Part shown: piece after piece, positions 1-8,450 of the stretch
Numbering within the stretch: position 1 is the first letter of the stretch
Layout of the letters: each line of letters starts with the position of its first letter
Origin: an uncultured Dysosmobacter sp.
Lineage (GTDB): Bacteria; Bacillota; Clostridia; Oscillospirales; Oscillospiraceae
Direction: 5' to 3'
NCBI GenBank assembly: GCA_947625655.1
Contig: CANQPD010000008.1
Location: 1 to 64,000, forward strand
DNA length: 64,000 nt
Program-made: the position numbers and the translations under genes
Notes under the pieces: generated by a model
Database searches by the model: none
Told to the model about the DNA's origin: nothing
Seen by the model: only the letters and a program-made list of their open reading frames with translations

Positions 1-335
1 CCTGCCTTCTCTCAATTTCATCAGGTTTTTGACATGCTGAAGCGCCGGCTGCCCTGGAATCAGGGCAGCCGGCGCTTCGGCCCGCCAAAAAAGTCCTTTG
101 GACTTTTTTGGCGGGCCTCACAATGCCTCGCTTTTTGGGCGGCTCCGCGGCCCAAAAAGTTCCCGCTTCGCGGGGCAACAGGCTGTTATCACAGCCCTTT
201 TGCAGGCATTCCATCCAACACGAGGGGACTCCCGTCCCCTCGTACTCCCCTTGCTATTCCTGCCTTCTCTCAATTTCATCAGGTTTTTGACATGCTGAAG
301 CGCCGGCTGCCCTGGAATCAGGGCAGCCGGCGCTT
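1..335. repeat. Tandem hairpin-rich repeat units, period 258 bp
   Basis: Bases 1-77 and 259-335 are identical (77 bp). Each carries a strong hairpin with a 16-bp stem and GAAT loop (41-76 and 299-334). Between them lies a perfect 18-bp stem (79-96 with 100-117) and a hairpin around 222-243. Read on the minus strand, the block resembles 60498-60781: both have a hairpin, then TGTCAAAAA-CCT, then GGAGTACGAGG, then AATGCCTGCAAAA, then AAAAAGTCC/GGACTTTTT. The second 77-bp copy starts a further unit, so the array probably continues past the left edge. No gene is visible in 1-406. Confidence 0.8.
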
Positions 336-338
336 TTG
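299..338 (+). terminator. Strong hairpin with short T run
   Basis: A 16-bp GC-rich stem with a 4-nt loop is followed by TTTT on the plus strand. No plus-strand gene in the window reads into it, so it may close a gene beyond the left edge or simply be part of the repeat unit. On the minus strand, where the SLH gene ends at 407, the hairpin lacks a following T run. Confidence 0.45.
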
Positions 339-406
339 ATACCGGCCGAACGGTATATCTGGCCGTCCTTATACGGGGCTTTTGCCCCCTGCCTTTTTGC
401 GCCGTG

Positions 407-3400
407 TCAGCCCGCGATCTTGTCGCAGAAGCGGTACAGGATCGCCGCGAACTGGGCGCGGGTGGCGGTGCCGGTGGGGGCCAACGTGCCCTGGGCGGTG
501 CCGCCCACAATGCCGTTGGCAACAGACCAGCCCATGGCGCCGGTGGCGTAGGCCGCCACGCCGGCGTGATCCGGGTAGGCCGTCAGGTCGGCGGAACCGG
601 CGGTGTTATGGCCCATCCGCTCCGCGTAGCGGTACAGGATGGTCACCAGCTGCTGGCGGGACACCGCCCCGCCGGGGTTGGTGCCGTCAGAGATGCTGTT
701 GTCCATGGCCCAGGCCCTGGCCTCATCAAAGTCGGCGGGCTGGTAGCCGGACAGCCGGGCCAGGATCATCCACAGCTGCTGGCGGGTCACCGTGCCCTCC
801 GGGTTGAAGGTTGCGGCGGTGTTGCCGTTCATGTAGCCGCTGTCGGCAGCCCAGTTGATCTCGTCCTCCGCCCAATAGCCGTCGGGCACGTCAGTGAAGC
901 GGCGGGCGGGCGTTTCTTCTTTGATGGCGGTGAAGGAGGCTTCCACTTCCACCTTGCTGGCGGGCATGGTGAAGGTGAACTTGCCGTTCTTGCCCTCTGT
1001 GACCTTGACGGTCTTGCCGTCCTTGTCGGTAACGGTCAAGTCGTCCAGCTCATAGCCGTCGTCGGGCTTCACCGTAATGGTGACGGTAGCGCCCCTTCTG
1101 GCGGACTTGGGGGAGACGGTGACAGTGCCGTGCCGGCCGCTGTCCACGGTGACGGCATAAGTGGGGGTGCTGGAGGAGCCGGAGGAAGAGCCGCCGGAGC
1201 TGGGATAGCTATAATATCCGGGGGTCCTGCTGTCCATGGTCAGTTTCCAAACACCCTCAGTGTCATTGATCTTCTCAGAAAGCCAGGCGGCCAGTTCCGC
1301 CGTCAGGGTCTTGAAGGTGCCGAAGGTCTCCTTCTGGCCGTTCTTTTCAGCGCTGAAGGTCCAGCCGTTGTAGACCCAATATTTCAGAGTATCTCCCGCT
1401 TCTGAATTATCATGCGGGTCAAACAGTGTCGTCTTGCCCTGGATCGCCGTTACCTTTTTGTTCTCATCCAGCGTAATGGCGGGGGTATTTTCCATCTCGC
1501 CAGTGGGGCCAATGATGGTGATGAGGGCCTCGGTCTCATGGGCGACTATGAATTGGCCGTCAGCGGTTTCAATGCCGGTGTAGTCCTCTATGCAGTAGTT
1601 AGTGGGATCGCTGGAGAAGGTGCCGCCGGAAATGCTCAAATCGGCACCAGAAGCAACAGAAAGCTCCCCAGTAAAGTTTCCATTGGAAACATCAATTTTC
1701 GACGGAGCAGCAGGGCTCGTAGATGCATCAGCTTTCAAAGCCGTAGGTGCGTTGAATTCACCGCCCTCAATATGAATGGTTCCGCCAGAGTTAAAAACAT
1801 ACGCGCCAAAAGCGGAAGAAGTATATGTTCCGCTCTTAACCGTTACCGTACCCCCATTGGAAACCGCCACGGCGCTGCGGACATGAGCTGGATCCCCTTC
1901 CTCACTCTGGGTAAAGGTACAGTTTTCCAAGGTAGCCGTACCGCCTGCAACCTCGATGCATCCGCCTTTGGCAGTATTGATCGTCACATTGGTCAGCGTA
2001 ATCTCACTGCCAGAAAAGGTCTTCACCGTCATCCAATAATCTGTCTTGGTGGAAAGGGTAATGTTCTCCACTTCAACCTTACCCGCGTTGGCAAATATCG
2101 CGGTATACGGGCTTTCCAGCGTGCCGCCGGTGATCTTGGCAGAAGCAGTTTCCTTTGCATTGGTAAAAGGTGCTCCGGCATTCTCGCCGGATTTCTGTCC
2201 GGTAAACTTCAGGGCGCCGTCTGTCATTTCAAAGGTTCCCTCATTCCAAACCGCCGCACCGCCACCATTGGAATCGCAGGAATTGATGGTGCCGCCCTCC
2301 ATATACATAGTGCCATAATTTTCAACGCCGCGGGCGGTAATAGATCCATTCCCTTCATCGGAATCATCCGTCAAAGTCAGGGTACCATAATTCTTGATGG
2401 CATACAGGCTTCTGCCGTCAGACTGAGATACTGTGACCGCCTGTCCGTTCAAATTGAGGGTTATATTCTGGTTTTCCCCAATTCTCACCGTCTCCGTCAG
2501 ATATGTATTTGCCAGAAGCGTCACGGTTTCACCGCTCCTGGCCGCGTCAACAGCGGCCTGGAGGTTCTCATAACCCGTATTGCCGATCACAGCAACAACA
2601 GTCTTGTCCGGGTCAACGCCAATGGTCCAGTTCTGGTTATCCTCGTCCAGGATCGCCGCGGAGCCCGCGACAACATATGTACTGATATTGCTGGAGAAGG
2701 TTCCGCCCCGGATCACTTTTTGTGTATAGCTCACGTCGTCCCCGTCAGCCGCTTTGGCGATATAAACCGCATCCGCGCCATCGGCTCCTGTAAACTGGCC
2801 GTCCTTTATGTCGATGGATAAGCCCTTTTCATAAGTATTGCTGGAATCGTTCGATTCCACAGAGTGTCCCACATAGAGCGCAGAGTTGTTTTGGCTGGTA
2901 AATCTGCCGCCGTTGATATTGACTTCGATCTTACCGGCATAGTTATAGGTGCTTGTCACAGAGATGGCCGCGCCGGTGGCCTCCGTCCCGTTGTGGTTTG
3001 CTGTGGCGGGATCCTGCTTTTCACCCGTGGCGGTAAAAGTGCCGCCGGTTATGTTCAGGACGCCGCGTTTTACCGCAATGGCCTCTGTCCCGGTGACGGA
3101 TGCCCCGTTTTCCACATTGACAATGGCATAGCCGTTCATGGCGATCCCCGGGCCTTCGTCATCCTTGATCACCGCGCCGTCTTTGATATTGACCACAGGG
3201 GCATTTCCCGCCGCCAAAGCCTCGGCGCTTTCGGCGGTATTTCCAAGAAGTCCCTGGACAAAAATATCGCCGTCAATGGTGCCCGCAACGTTGAGCACCA
3301 TGCCATATCCCAGATTACTTTTATCAAACAGACAGGCCCCCCAGAGGCCCTTGACAGTCGCCGTGGATTCCACATTCAATATGCTGTAATCCGCAGTATC

Positions 3401-3838
3401 ACTCGTTGAGCCTGTCATAGCCGCCGCATAGCTTCCCGGGTTGGATACCGTGCCGTTTTCCAGAGTCAACGTTCCTCTGCTCACATACACGTAGCCCGTC
3501 AGGGTATGCCCGCCCAGATCCAGCGTGATATCTTCATTATAAGAGACACTGACGTTCTCCGTTGTATCGCTTAAAAGCGTAATCGCTGCCGTTCCGTTCA
3601 CCGGGACGGCATTGACAGCCGCGCCCAGTGTTGCGTACCCTACATCGCCGATCTTGGCAACGTATTCCTCCGCCTGGGGAGCAATATCTTCCACGGTTTC
3701 CTCCGTCAGAGCCGTGGGGATACCGGCCGGATCGTCAGCCGGTGTCTCCCCGGCCTCTTCCGCAAACGCCGCAGTCGGCAGAAGGCTGAGTGCCATGATG
3801 AAAGCAAGCAGTACTGCCAAAAATTTGTGTTTCCTCAT
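407..3838 (-). CDS. SLH-domain cell-surface protein with beta-helix region
   Basis: A secreted surface protein of 1143 residues. Residues 1-26 form a signal peptide (basic start, hydrophobic core, AFA-EE cleavage region). Residues about 60-760 are made of short Gly/Asn/Thr-rich turns (GGTF, NGGT, ENGT types) typical of a right-handed parallel beta-helix. About 890-970 resembles an InlB-type B-repeat (VTVSPKSARRGATVTITV). From about 977 to the end there are three S-layer homology repeats (FTDVPDGYWAEDEINW, then two ending in RQQL or RAQF), which bind secondary wall polymer. The start has GAGGAGG 9 bases upstream. What it binds or cuts is unknown; an adhesin or polysaccharide-active protein is possible. 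Confidence 0.85.
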   Translation of the reverse strand: MRKHKFLAVLLAFIMALSLLPTAAFAEEAGETPADDPAGIPTALTEETVEDIAPQAEEYVAKIGDVGYATLGAAVNAVPVNGTAAITLLSDTTENVSVSYNEDITLDLGGHTLTGYVYVSRGTLTLENGTVSNPGSYAAAMTGSTSDTADYSILNVESTATVKGLWGACLFDKSNLGYGMVLNVAGTIDGDIFVQGLLGNTAESAEALAAGNAPVVNIKDGAVIKDDEGPGIAMNGYAIVNVENGASVTGTEAIAVKRGVLNITGGTFTATGEKQDPATANHNGTEATGAAISVTSTYNYAGKIEVNINGGRFTSQNNSALYVGHSVESNDSSNTYEKGLSIDIKDGQFTGADGADAVYIAKAADGDDVSYTQKVIRGGTFSSNISTYVVAGSAAILDEDNQNWTIGVDPDKTVVAVIGNTGYENLQAAVDAARSGETVTLLANTYLTETVRIGENQNITLNLNGQAVTVSQSDGRSLYAIKNYGTLTLTDDSDEGNGSITARGVENYGTMYMEGGTINSCDSNGGGAAVWNEGTFEMTDGALKFTGQKSGENAGAPFTNAKETASAKITGGTLESPYTAIFANAGKVEVENITLSTKTDYWMTVKTFSGSEITLTNVTINTAKGGCIEVAGGTATLENCTFTQSEEGDPAHVRSAVAVSNGGTVTVKSGTYTSSAFGAYVFNSGGTIHIEGGEFNAPTALKADASTSPAAPSKIDVSNGNFTGELSVASGADLSISGGTFSSDPTNYCIEDYTGIETADGQFIVAHETEALITIIGPTGEMENTPAITLDENKKVTAIQGKTTLFDPHDNSEAGDTLKYWVYNGWTFSAEKNGQKETFGTFKTLTAELAAWLSEKINDTEGVWKLTMDSRTPGYYSYPSSGGSSSGSSSTPTYAVTVDSGRHGTVTVSPKSARRGATVTITVKPDDGYELDDLTVTDKDGKTVKVTEGKNGKFTFTMPASKVEVEASFTAIKEETPARRFTDVPDGYWAEDEINWAADSGYMNGNTAATFNPEGTVTRQQLWMILARLSGYQPADFDEARAWAMDNSISDGTNPGGAVSRQQLVTILYRYAERMGHNTAGSADLTAYPDHAGVAAYATGAMGWSVANGIVGGTAQGTLAPTGTATRAQFAAILYRFCDKIAG

Positions 3839-3875
3839 GTTTTTCCGTCCTCCTCACAGTTTTTCAAAGCTTATC

Positions 3876-3930
3876 ATTCCCGAAGCCCGGTGGCTTCGGG
3901 AATGGGAGTGCCCGGGCACTCCCGGTTTTT
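3876..3930. terminator. Double hairpin between two leftward genes
   Basis: Two adjacent palindromes: a 12-bp stem (3876-3887 with 3892-3903) and a perfect 20-bp palindrome (3904-3923), followed on the plus strand by GGTTTTT. They lie downstream of the HD nucleotidase gene and upstream of the SLH gene. They probably end the mtaB-HD transcript, but the T run is on the opposite strand, so the direction is uncertain. Confidence 0.5.
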
Positions 3931-4024
3931 CCTGTCTTTTCCACGAGACAAGTATACCCGCTCCGGCTTCGGTTTGCAACGGTTTTTGCATAAAACCCAA
4001 AGATTTTTCCGCCGGAGCCCCCTC

Positions 4025-4600
4025 TCATTTCAGCTCGTCCAGCGTCAGGGAGAAGCTGTCCATGAACGTCTCCAGAAAATACGCCGCCTCCGGCAGGCCG
4101 TAGCCCTCCAGAGCCTTCCGGGTCTGGGCGGCGGCCTCCCGGAATTCCAGATTCCCGGCCTTCAGCTCCTCCACGCACTTGATATAGGCGGACAGCTTGT
4201 CCGCCGCCTTCACCAGCCGCGCCGTCTCCGGGTCCACCTCCGTCAGAACCGGGGCGTAGGCCCCCCGCAGCTCCCGGGGCAGCATGTCCAGCAGCTTCCG
4301 CTCCGCCACGGCCTCCACGTCCTTATAGGCGGCCTGGATGGCGGGGTTGTCGTACTTGATGGGGGTGGGCATATCGCCGGTCAGGATCTCGCTGGCGTCG
4401 TGGTACAGCGCCGCCACCGCCACGGCCCCGGCGTCCACCGTGCCGCCGAATTTTTCATTGCGGATCACCGCCAGGGCGTGGGCCAGCACCGCCACCTGGT
4501 GGCTGTGCTCCTGGACGTTTTCCGGGGCGGTATTCCGCATCAGCGCCCAGCGCTGGATAAAGCGCATCCGGGAAATATAGGCAAAAAAATGACTTTTCAT
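4025..4600 (-). CDS. YfbR-type HD-domain 5'-deoxynucleotidase
   Basis: 191 residues, close to the E. coli YfbR length. YfbR removes phosphate from deoxyribonucleoside 5'-monophosphates in the cytoplasm. The known YfbR active-site residues have equivalents here: Arg17-Trp18, metal ligands His32, His67-Asp68 and Asp134, plus Glu71 and Asp76 in SEILTGDMPTP. The start codon overlaps the mtaB stop in an ATGA, so the two are translationally coupled. Substrate preference is inferred from the family. Confidence 0.85.
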   Translation of the reverse strand: MKSHFFAYISRMRFIQRWALMRNTAPENVQEHSHQVAVLAHALAVIRNEKFGGTVDAGAVAVAALYHDASEILTGDMPTPIKYDNPAIQAAYKDVEAVAERKLLDMLPRELRGAYAPVLTEVDPETARLVKAADKLSAYIKCVEELKAGNLEFREAAAQTRKALEGYGLPEAAYFLETFMDSFSLTLDELK

Positions 4601-5898
4601 GTCAATATATTATCCTTTCCGATTTCTCCAAACAGTTTTGCACCGTCCGTTCCGGTGATCCGGACGTCTTTCACCACATTGTGCAGGTTCTCCCCCTCCG
4701 CCAGAACCTCCATATAGTTGGGGGCGTGGCCGGAGAATTTTCCGTCTTTGGGCTGCTCAAACAGGACGGGATACACCTGCCCCACGCAGTCCGCCAGGTA
4801 GGCCCGGTGCATCTCCCCGGCCGCGGCCGCCGCCCGTCTGGCCCGCTCCTCCTTGACGGCCTTCGGCACCTGCTCCATTTTCGCCGCCGGGGTGCCGGGC
4901 CGGATGGAGTAGGGAAAGATGTGCATTTGGGCAAAGCGGCAGCTTTGAATAAAGTCCAGCGTCTGCCGGAATTCGGCCTCCGTCTCCTCCGGAAAGCCGG
5001 TGATGAGGTCGGTGGTAATGGCCGGATGTACAAAATATTGGTTTAAAAGTGCAACAGAGTGCGCAAACCTTGCCGTATCGTACTTGCGGTTCATGCGCCG
5101 CAGCGTGGCGTCGCAGCCGCTTTGCAGGGACAGGTGGAACTGGGGGCACAGCTCCGGCAGGGCGGCGGCCCGGCGGCAGAAGTCCTCGGTGACGGTCCGG
5201 GGCTCCAGGCTCCCCAGGCGGATCCGGACGCCGGGGGCAGCGGCACAGAGGGCCTCCACCAGGTCGATGAGGGTCTGCCCGGTCTTCAGGTCCCGGCCCC
5301 AGGAGGAGATCTCAATGCCCGTCAGCACGATCTCCCGGTAGCCGTCGGCCTTCAGCTGGGCGGCCTGGGCGGCGGCGGTCTCCAGCGGGGCGGAGCGCAC
5401 CGGCCCCCGGGCGTAGGGGATGATGCAGTAGGAGCAGAAGTTGACGCAGCCGTCCTCCACTTTCAGCATGGCCCGGGTGCGGCTTTCCATCCCGCCGGCG
5501 GGCAGCACCTCGAACATCCGGCGTTCAAAGGACTGGTCAATGGCCTTGATGCGGCGTCTTTCCGTCACGGCCCGCTCCAGCAGATCCAAAAAGCCGGCGC
5601 GGTCGCCGGTGCCGGCAATGAGGTCCACATCCAGTTTCCGCACGTCCTCGGCGTGGGTCTGGGGGTAGCAGCCGCACACCGCCACCACCGCGCCGGGGTG
5701 CTCCCGCCGGGCCCGGTGGAGCATCTGCCGGGACTTCTGGTCGCTGACGGCGGTGACGGAGCAGGTGTTCACCACATAGGCGTCCGCATCCTCCCCGAAG
5801 TCCACGGCCTCGTGCCCCCTGGCCCGGAGGGCCTGCTCCATGGCCTGGGTCTCGTATTGATTCACTTTGCACCCGAGGGTGTAAATAGCAACTCTCAT
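4597..5898 (-). CDS. mtaB: tRNA t6A37 methylthiotransferase
   Basis: MtaB is a radical-SAM enzyme that turns t6A at position 37 of tRNAs decoding ANN codons into ms2t6A. The 433-residue protein has the N-terminal UPF0004 domain with cluster ligands Cys10, Cys46 and Cys77, the radical-SAM triad Cys151-x3-Cys155-x2-Cys158, and a C-terminal TRAM-like segment ending in KLFGEIGKD. I chose the Met of MRVAIYTLGCK because the family begins there; the open frame extends upstream but without similarity. The opening GCKVNQYE matches MtaB better than MiaB or RimO. It overlaps the HD nucleotidase gene by 4 bases. Confidence 0.9.
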   Translation of the reverse strand: MRVAIYTLGCKVNQYETQAMEQALRARGHEAVDFGEDADAYVVNTCSVTAVSDQKSRQMLHRARREHPGAVVAVCGCYPQTHAEDVRKLDVDLIAGTGDRAGFLDLLERAVTERRRIKAIDQSFERRMFEVLPAGGMESRTRAMLKVEDGCVNFCSYCIIPYARGPVRSAPLETAAAQAAQLKADGYREIVLTGIEISSWGRDLKTGQTLIDLVEALCAAAPGVRIRLGSLEPRTVTEDFCRRAAALPELCPQFHLSLQSGCDATLRRMNRKYDTARFAHSVALLNQYFVHPAITTDLITGFPEETEAEFRQTLDFIQSCRFAQMHIFPYSIRPGTPAAKMEQVPKAVKEERARRAAAAAGEMHRAYLADCVGQVYPVLFEQPKDGKFSGHAPNYMEVLAEGENLHNVVKDVRITGTDGAKLFGEIGKDNILT

Positions 5899-5938
5899 CG
5901 GTCTTTTCCCTTTTCTTTCGATTTGGCGCGGCGGGCGG

Positions 5939-6454
5939 TCAGCCGCCCTCCACCCTGGTGATGTCGGCGCCCCGCTCCCCCACCTGGACGCTGCCGTTCT
6001 CCAGAGAGATATACGGCGAGAACTCCGCCGTGTCCTCCCCATGGGTCAGCGAGATCACGGCGTCCGGGAAGATGTCGCTGACATTGCACTGGAGGATGAA
6101 CGGGCGGCACCGTGGGTCCTCGCAGACCAGCTCGGTCTCCATAGTCTCCATGTCTCTCCGGTACAGCCGCAGGGCCGTGTCCTCATATCTCGGGACGACC
6201 AGATAGAAGTCGCCGTCGGAGAGGTAGTAGACCGGCGGCTCCGCGCCGTCCAGATAGGTCTCCGTATAATACGCCAGGTCTTCGATCTCCTGGTATCCCA
6301 GATAGGCCACGGCGTACAGCTGGCCCTCCTGAAAGGGAATGGACGGGGCGTCATCCCCGGCCAGATCGGACGCGGGCGGCTCGGTCTGCCCCCCGCACCC
6401 CGCCAGGGCCAGCAGGCAGAGCAGGGTCAGGAGCCATACGGTATGCTTTTTCAT
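5939..6454 (-). CDS. Small lipoprotein of unknown function
   Basis: 171 residues with a lipoprotein signal: KKHTVWLLTLLCLLALAGC, lipobox LAGC, and the lipidated Cys near residue 20. The mature part is acidic and likely folds outside the membrane (repeated short strands such as VYYLSDGDFYLVV). I recognise no family. It has a good ribosome site (AGGAGG) and lies 40 bases upstream of mtaB on the same strand, so it is probably in the same transcript, though no functional link is apparent. Confidence 0.7.
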   Translation of the reverse strand: MKKHTVWLLTLLCLLALAGCGGQTEPPASDLAGDDAPSIPFQEGQLYAVAYLGYQEIEDLAYYTETYLDGAEPPVYYLSDGDFYLVVPRYEDTALRLYRRDMETMETELVCEDPRCRPFILQCNVSDIFPDAVISLTHGEDTAEFSPYISLENGSVQVGERGADITRVEGG

Positions 6455-6489
6455 CGTGGGAGGCCTCCTGTTTTGTTTTCAAGCCGCCG

Positions 6490-7047
6490 TCAAAGATAGC
6501 GCCGGACGGTCTTCATATACTGGACATAGGTGTCCCCGAACTGCTGGATGCACCAGCGCTCCTCCGCCAGGATGATCCAGTGGGCCGAGAATTGAAAAAC
6601 CAGCGTCAGCGCGGCCAAAAGCGGCGACTGCGCCAGCAGGGCACAGCCCAGGAAGTACAGAAAATAGGCGGCGTACATGGGATTGCGGGACAAGCGGTAG
6701 ACGCCGCTCCGGTTCACGCCGCGCTCCGCCGGCGACGCGAAAGCGGCCACCGACAGCGCCAGCAGCACCAGACCGGCCCCATAGAGAACCAGCCCTCCGC
6801 CGAACAGCAGCGGCGGCGCGGTGCGGACCCTGGCAAACAGGATGCGGACCAGGATGGCGATATTGGAGAGCTGATAGGCCCAATGGGCTGTCCGCTCCCC
6901 TCCCCACATGGGGGCAAAATGGGCGGCACGGCCCACCGCCGCCCGGTCCAGATAGGCCAGCAGGCCGAAGCGCAGCAGGAAAAAGGGCAGCAGCAAAAGA
7001 GCCCCCACGGCCCTGCCTCCTCTCCGCCTGAGATGTCTGTTTTTCAT
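6490..7047 (-). CDS. Isoprenylcysteine/phospholipid methyltransferase-like membrane protein
   Basis: About 185 residues with four to five membrane segments. The C-terminal half has the ICMT/PEMT family signature: GVYRLSRNPMYAAYFLYF, then EERWCIQQFGDTYVQY, which in the family form the SAM-binding site. The substrate in bacterial members is usually unknown (lipids or small isoprenoids). I place the start at the Met of MKNRHLRRRGG; an upstream start at 7074 is possible, and neither has a strong ribosome site. It is divergent from the cysteine desulfurase gene. Confidence 0.65.
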   Translation of the reverse strand: MKNRHLRRRGGRAVGALLLLPFFLLRFGLLAYLDRAAVGRAAHFAPMWGGERTAHWAYQLSNIAILVRILFARVRTAPPLLFGGGLVLYGAGLVLLALSVAAFASPAERGVNRSGVYRLSRNPMYAAYFLYFLGCALLAQSPLLAALTLVFQFSAHWIILAEERWCIQQFGDTYVQYMKTVRRYL

Positions 7048-7081
7048 CTTACCACATTGCCCGGTTGGCGGCAAGTTCTCC

Positions 7082-7110
7082 TTGCGCTTTTTGTGATTCC
7101 TTTATATAAT
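7082..7110 (+). promoter_or_regulatory. Sigma-A promoter of the cysteine desulfurase gene
   Basis: TTGCGC at 7082-7087 and a consensus TATAAT at 7105-7110, spaced 17 bases, 51 bases before the start codon. This supports the start at 7161 rather than an upstream codon at 7113, which would lie almost at the transcription start. Confidence 0.8.
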
Positions 7111-7160
7111 AGATGGACGCGCATACGGCACTATGCCCCTGTCAAAGGAGGATTTTCCAT

Positions 7161-8294
7161 ATGATTTACTTAGACCACGCCGCCACCACCCCCGTGCCCC
7201 GGGAGGTGGCAGATGCCATGTATGAGGTGCTGACCGAACAGTTCGGCAACCCCAGCTCCCAGTACCAGCTGGGCCTGGAGATGAAGCGCCGGGTGGAGGG
7301 CTGGCGGAGGACCGTGGCTGCTGCCCTGGGCTGCGAGGGAAAGCAGCTGTTTTTCACCTCCTGCGGCACGGAGGGGGACAACTGGGCCATCCAGGCGGGG
7401 TGCTGGCAGAACCGGCATCTTGGAACGCACATCGTCACCACGGCGGTGGAGCACAACGCCGTGCTGGAGGCCTGCAAGTGGATGGAAAAGCAGGGGTATG
7501 AGGTCACCTATGTGGCCCCTGACGGGAACGGCGACATCACGGCGGAGCAGGTCCTGGCCGCCGTGCGGCCGGATACGGCGCTGGTGTCCGTCATGCTGGT
7601 GAACAACGAGCTGGGGAACGTCTATCCTATCGCCGACATTGCCCGGGGCCTTGCGGCGGAGAATCCCAAGACCCTGCTCCACACCGACGCTGTCCAGGGC
7701 TTTTTGAAGGTGCCCTTTGCCGCCAAAAGCCTGGGGGCGGACTTCATCACCGTCTCCGCCCACAAGATCGGCGGCCCCAAGGGCGCGGGGGCGCTGTACA
7801 TCGGCCCCCGGGTCCGCAATCCCCGCCCCCTGCTGGCCGGCGGCGGGCAGGAGGGCGGCCTCCGCTCCGGCACCGAGGCAACAGCCCAGATCGCGGGCTT
7901 CGCCAGGGCGGTAGAGCTGCGGTCAGAGGGGCTTGCGGAGAAGCTCTCCCACATGGCAGAGATCAAAGCCTACGCTGTGGAAAAGCTGTCGGCCATCCCG
8001 GATCTGAAAGTCATCGGCGCCGGCGCGGCCCCCCACATCCTCTCCGTGTCCCTTGTGGGCTGGCCCAGCCAGAACATCGTCAACGACCTGTCGGCCCAGG
8101 GCATCTGCATCTCCGCCGGCTCCGCCTGCCATCAGGGAAGGCCCAGCCACGTGGTGGCCGCCCTGAAGCTGCCCAAGCGGACAGCCGGCGGCGTCGTCCG
8201 CCTGAGCTTCGGCCCGGAGACCACCACGGCAGACATCGACGCCTGCGCCGAGGCCCTGAAACGGCACCACGACAGCCGGATGCCGATGCTTTAA
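7161..8294 (+). CDS. Cysteine desulfurase (NifS/IscS family)
   Basis: This PLP enzyme takes sulfur from cysteine to supply Fe-S clusters and thiolated tRNAs. The 377 residues begin with the family's IYLDHAATTP. Lys202 in SAHKIGGPKG is the PLP-binding lysine and Cys323 in SAGSACHQG is the persulfide-carrying cysteine. The chosen ATG has AAAGGAGG upstream; the longer open frame from 7113 is rejected. No iscU or thiI is adjacent, so the sulfur acceptor cannot be told from context. Confidence 0.9.
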   Translation: MIYLDHAATTPVPREVADAMYEVLTEQFGNPSSQYQLGLEMKRRVEGWRRTVAAALGCEGKQLFFTSCGTEGDNWAIQAGCWQNRHLGTHIVTTAVEHNAVLEACKWMEKQGYEVTYVAPDGNGDITAEQVLAAVRPDTALVSVMLVNNELGNVYPIADIARGLAAENPKTLLHTDAVQGFLKVPFAAKSLGADFITVSAHKIGGPKGAGALYIGPRVRNPRPLLAGGGQEGGLRSGTEATAQIAGFARAVELRSEGLAEKLSHMAEIKAYAVEKLSAIPDLKVIGAGAAPHILSVSLVGWPSQNIVNDLSAQGICISAGSACHQGRPSHVVAALKLPKRTAGGVVRLSFGPETTTADIDACAEALKRHHDSRMPML

Positions 8295-8295
8295 A

Positions 8296-8420
8296 AATTG
8301 ACAATTGACAATTGACAATTGACAATGCGGAATGATGAAGCCGCCTGCGGCGGCCTGTTAAAATCATTTGCCGCAGGCAAATTCCATCATTGTCAATTGT
8401 CAATTGTCAATGATCAATTG
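8296..8420. repeat. Inverted heptamer-array element (ACAATTG type)
   Basis: Four to five tandem copies of the 7-mer ACAATTG on the left face an inverted set (TTGTCAA) on the right. The core between them includes GCCGCCTGCGGCGGC. The whole can fold into a long hairpin. It fills most of the gap between the desulfurase and MATE genes. The same type occurs at 26256-26437 and 32561-32712. Confidence 0.85.
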
Positions 8421-8450
8421 TTCACTTACCAACGTGCAAGAGGCTCTGTT

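Noticed and set aside
404..1405. 333-residue frame opposite the SLH gene
   Set aside because: It is the antisense of the SLH gene's 3' half, rich in Gly/Val/Ala from reversed codons, with no ribosome site or family match.
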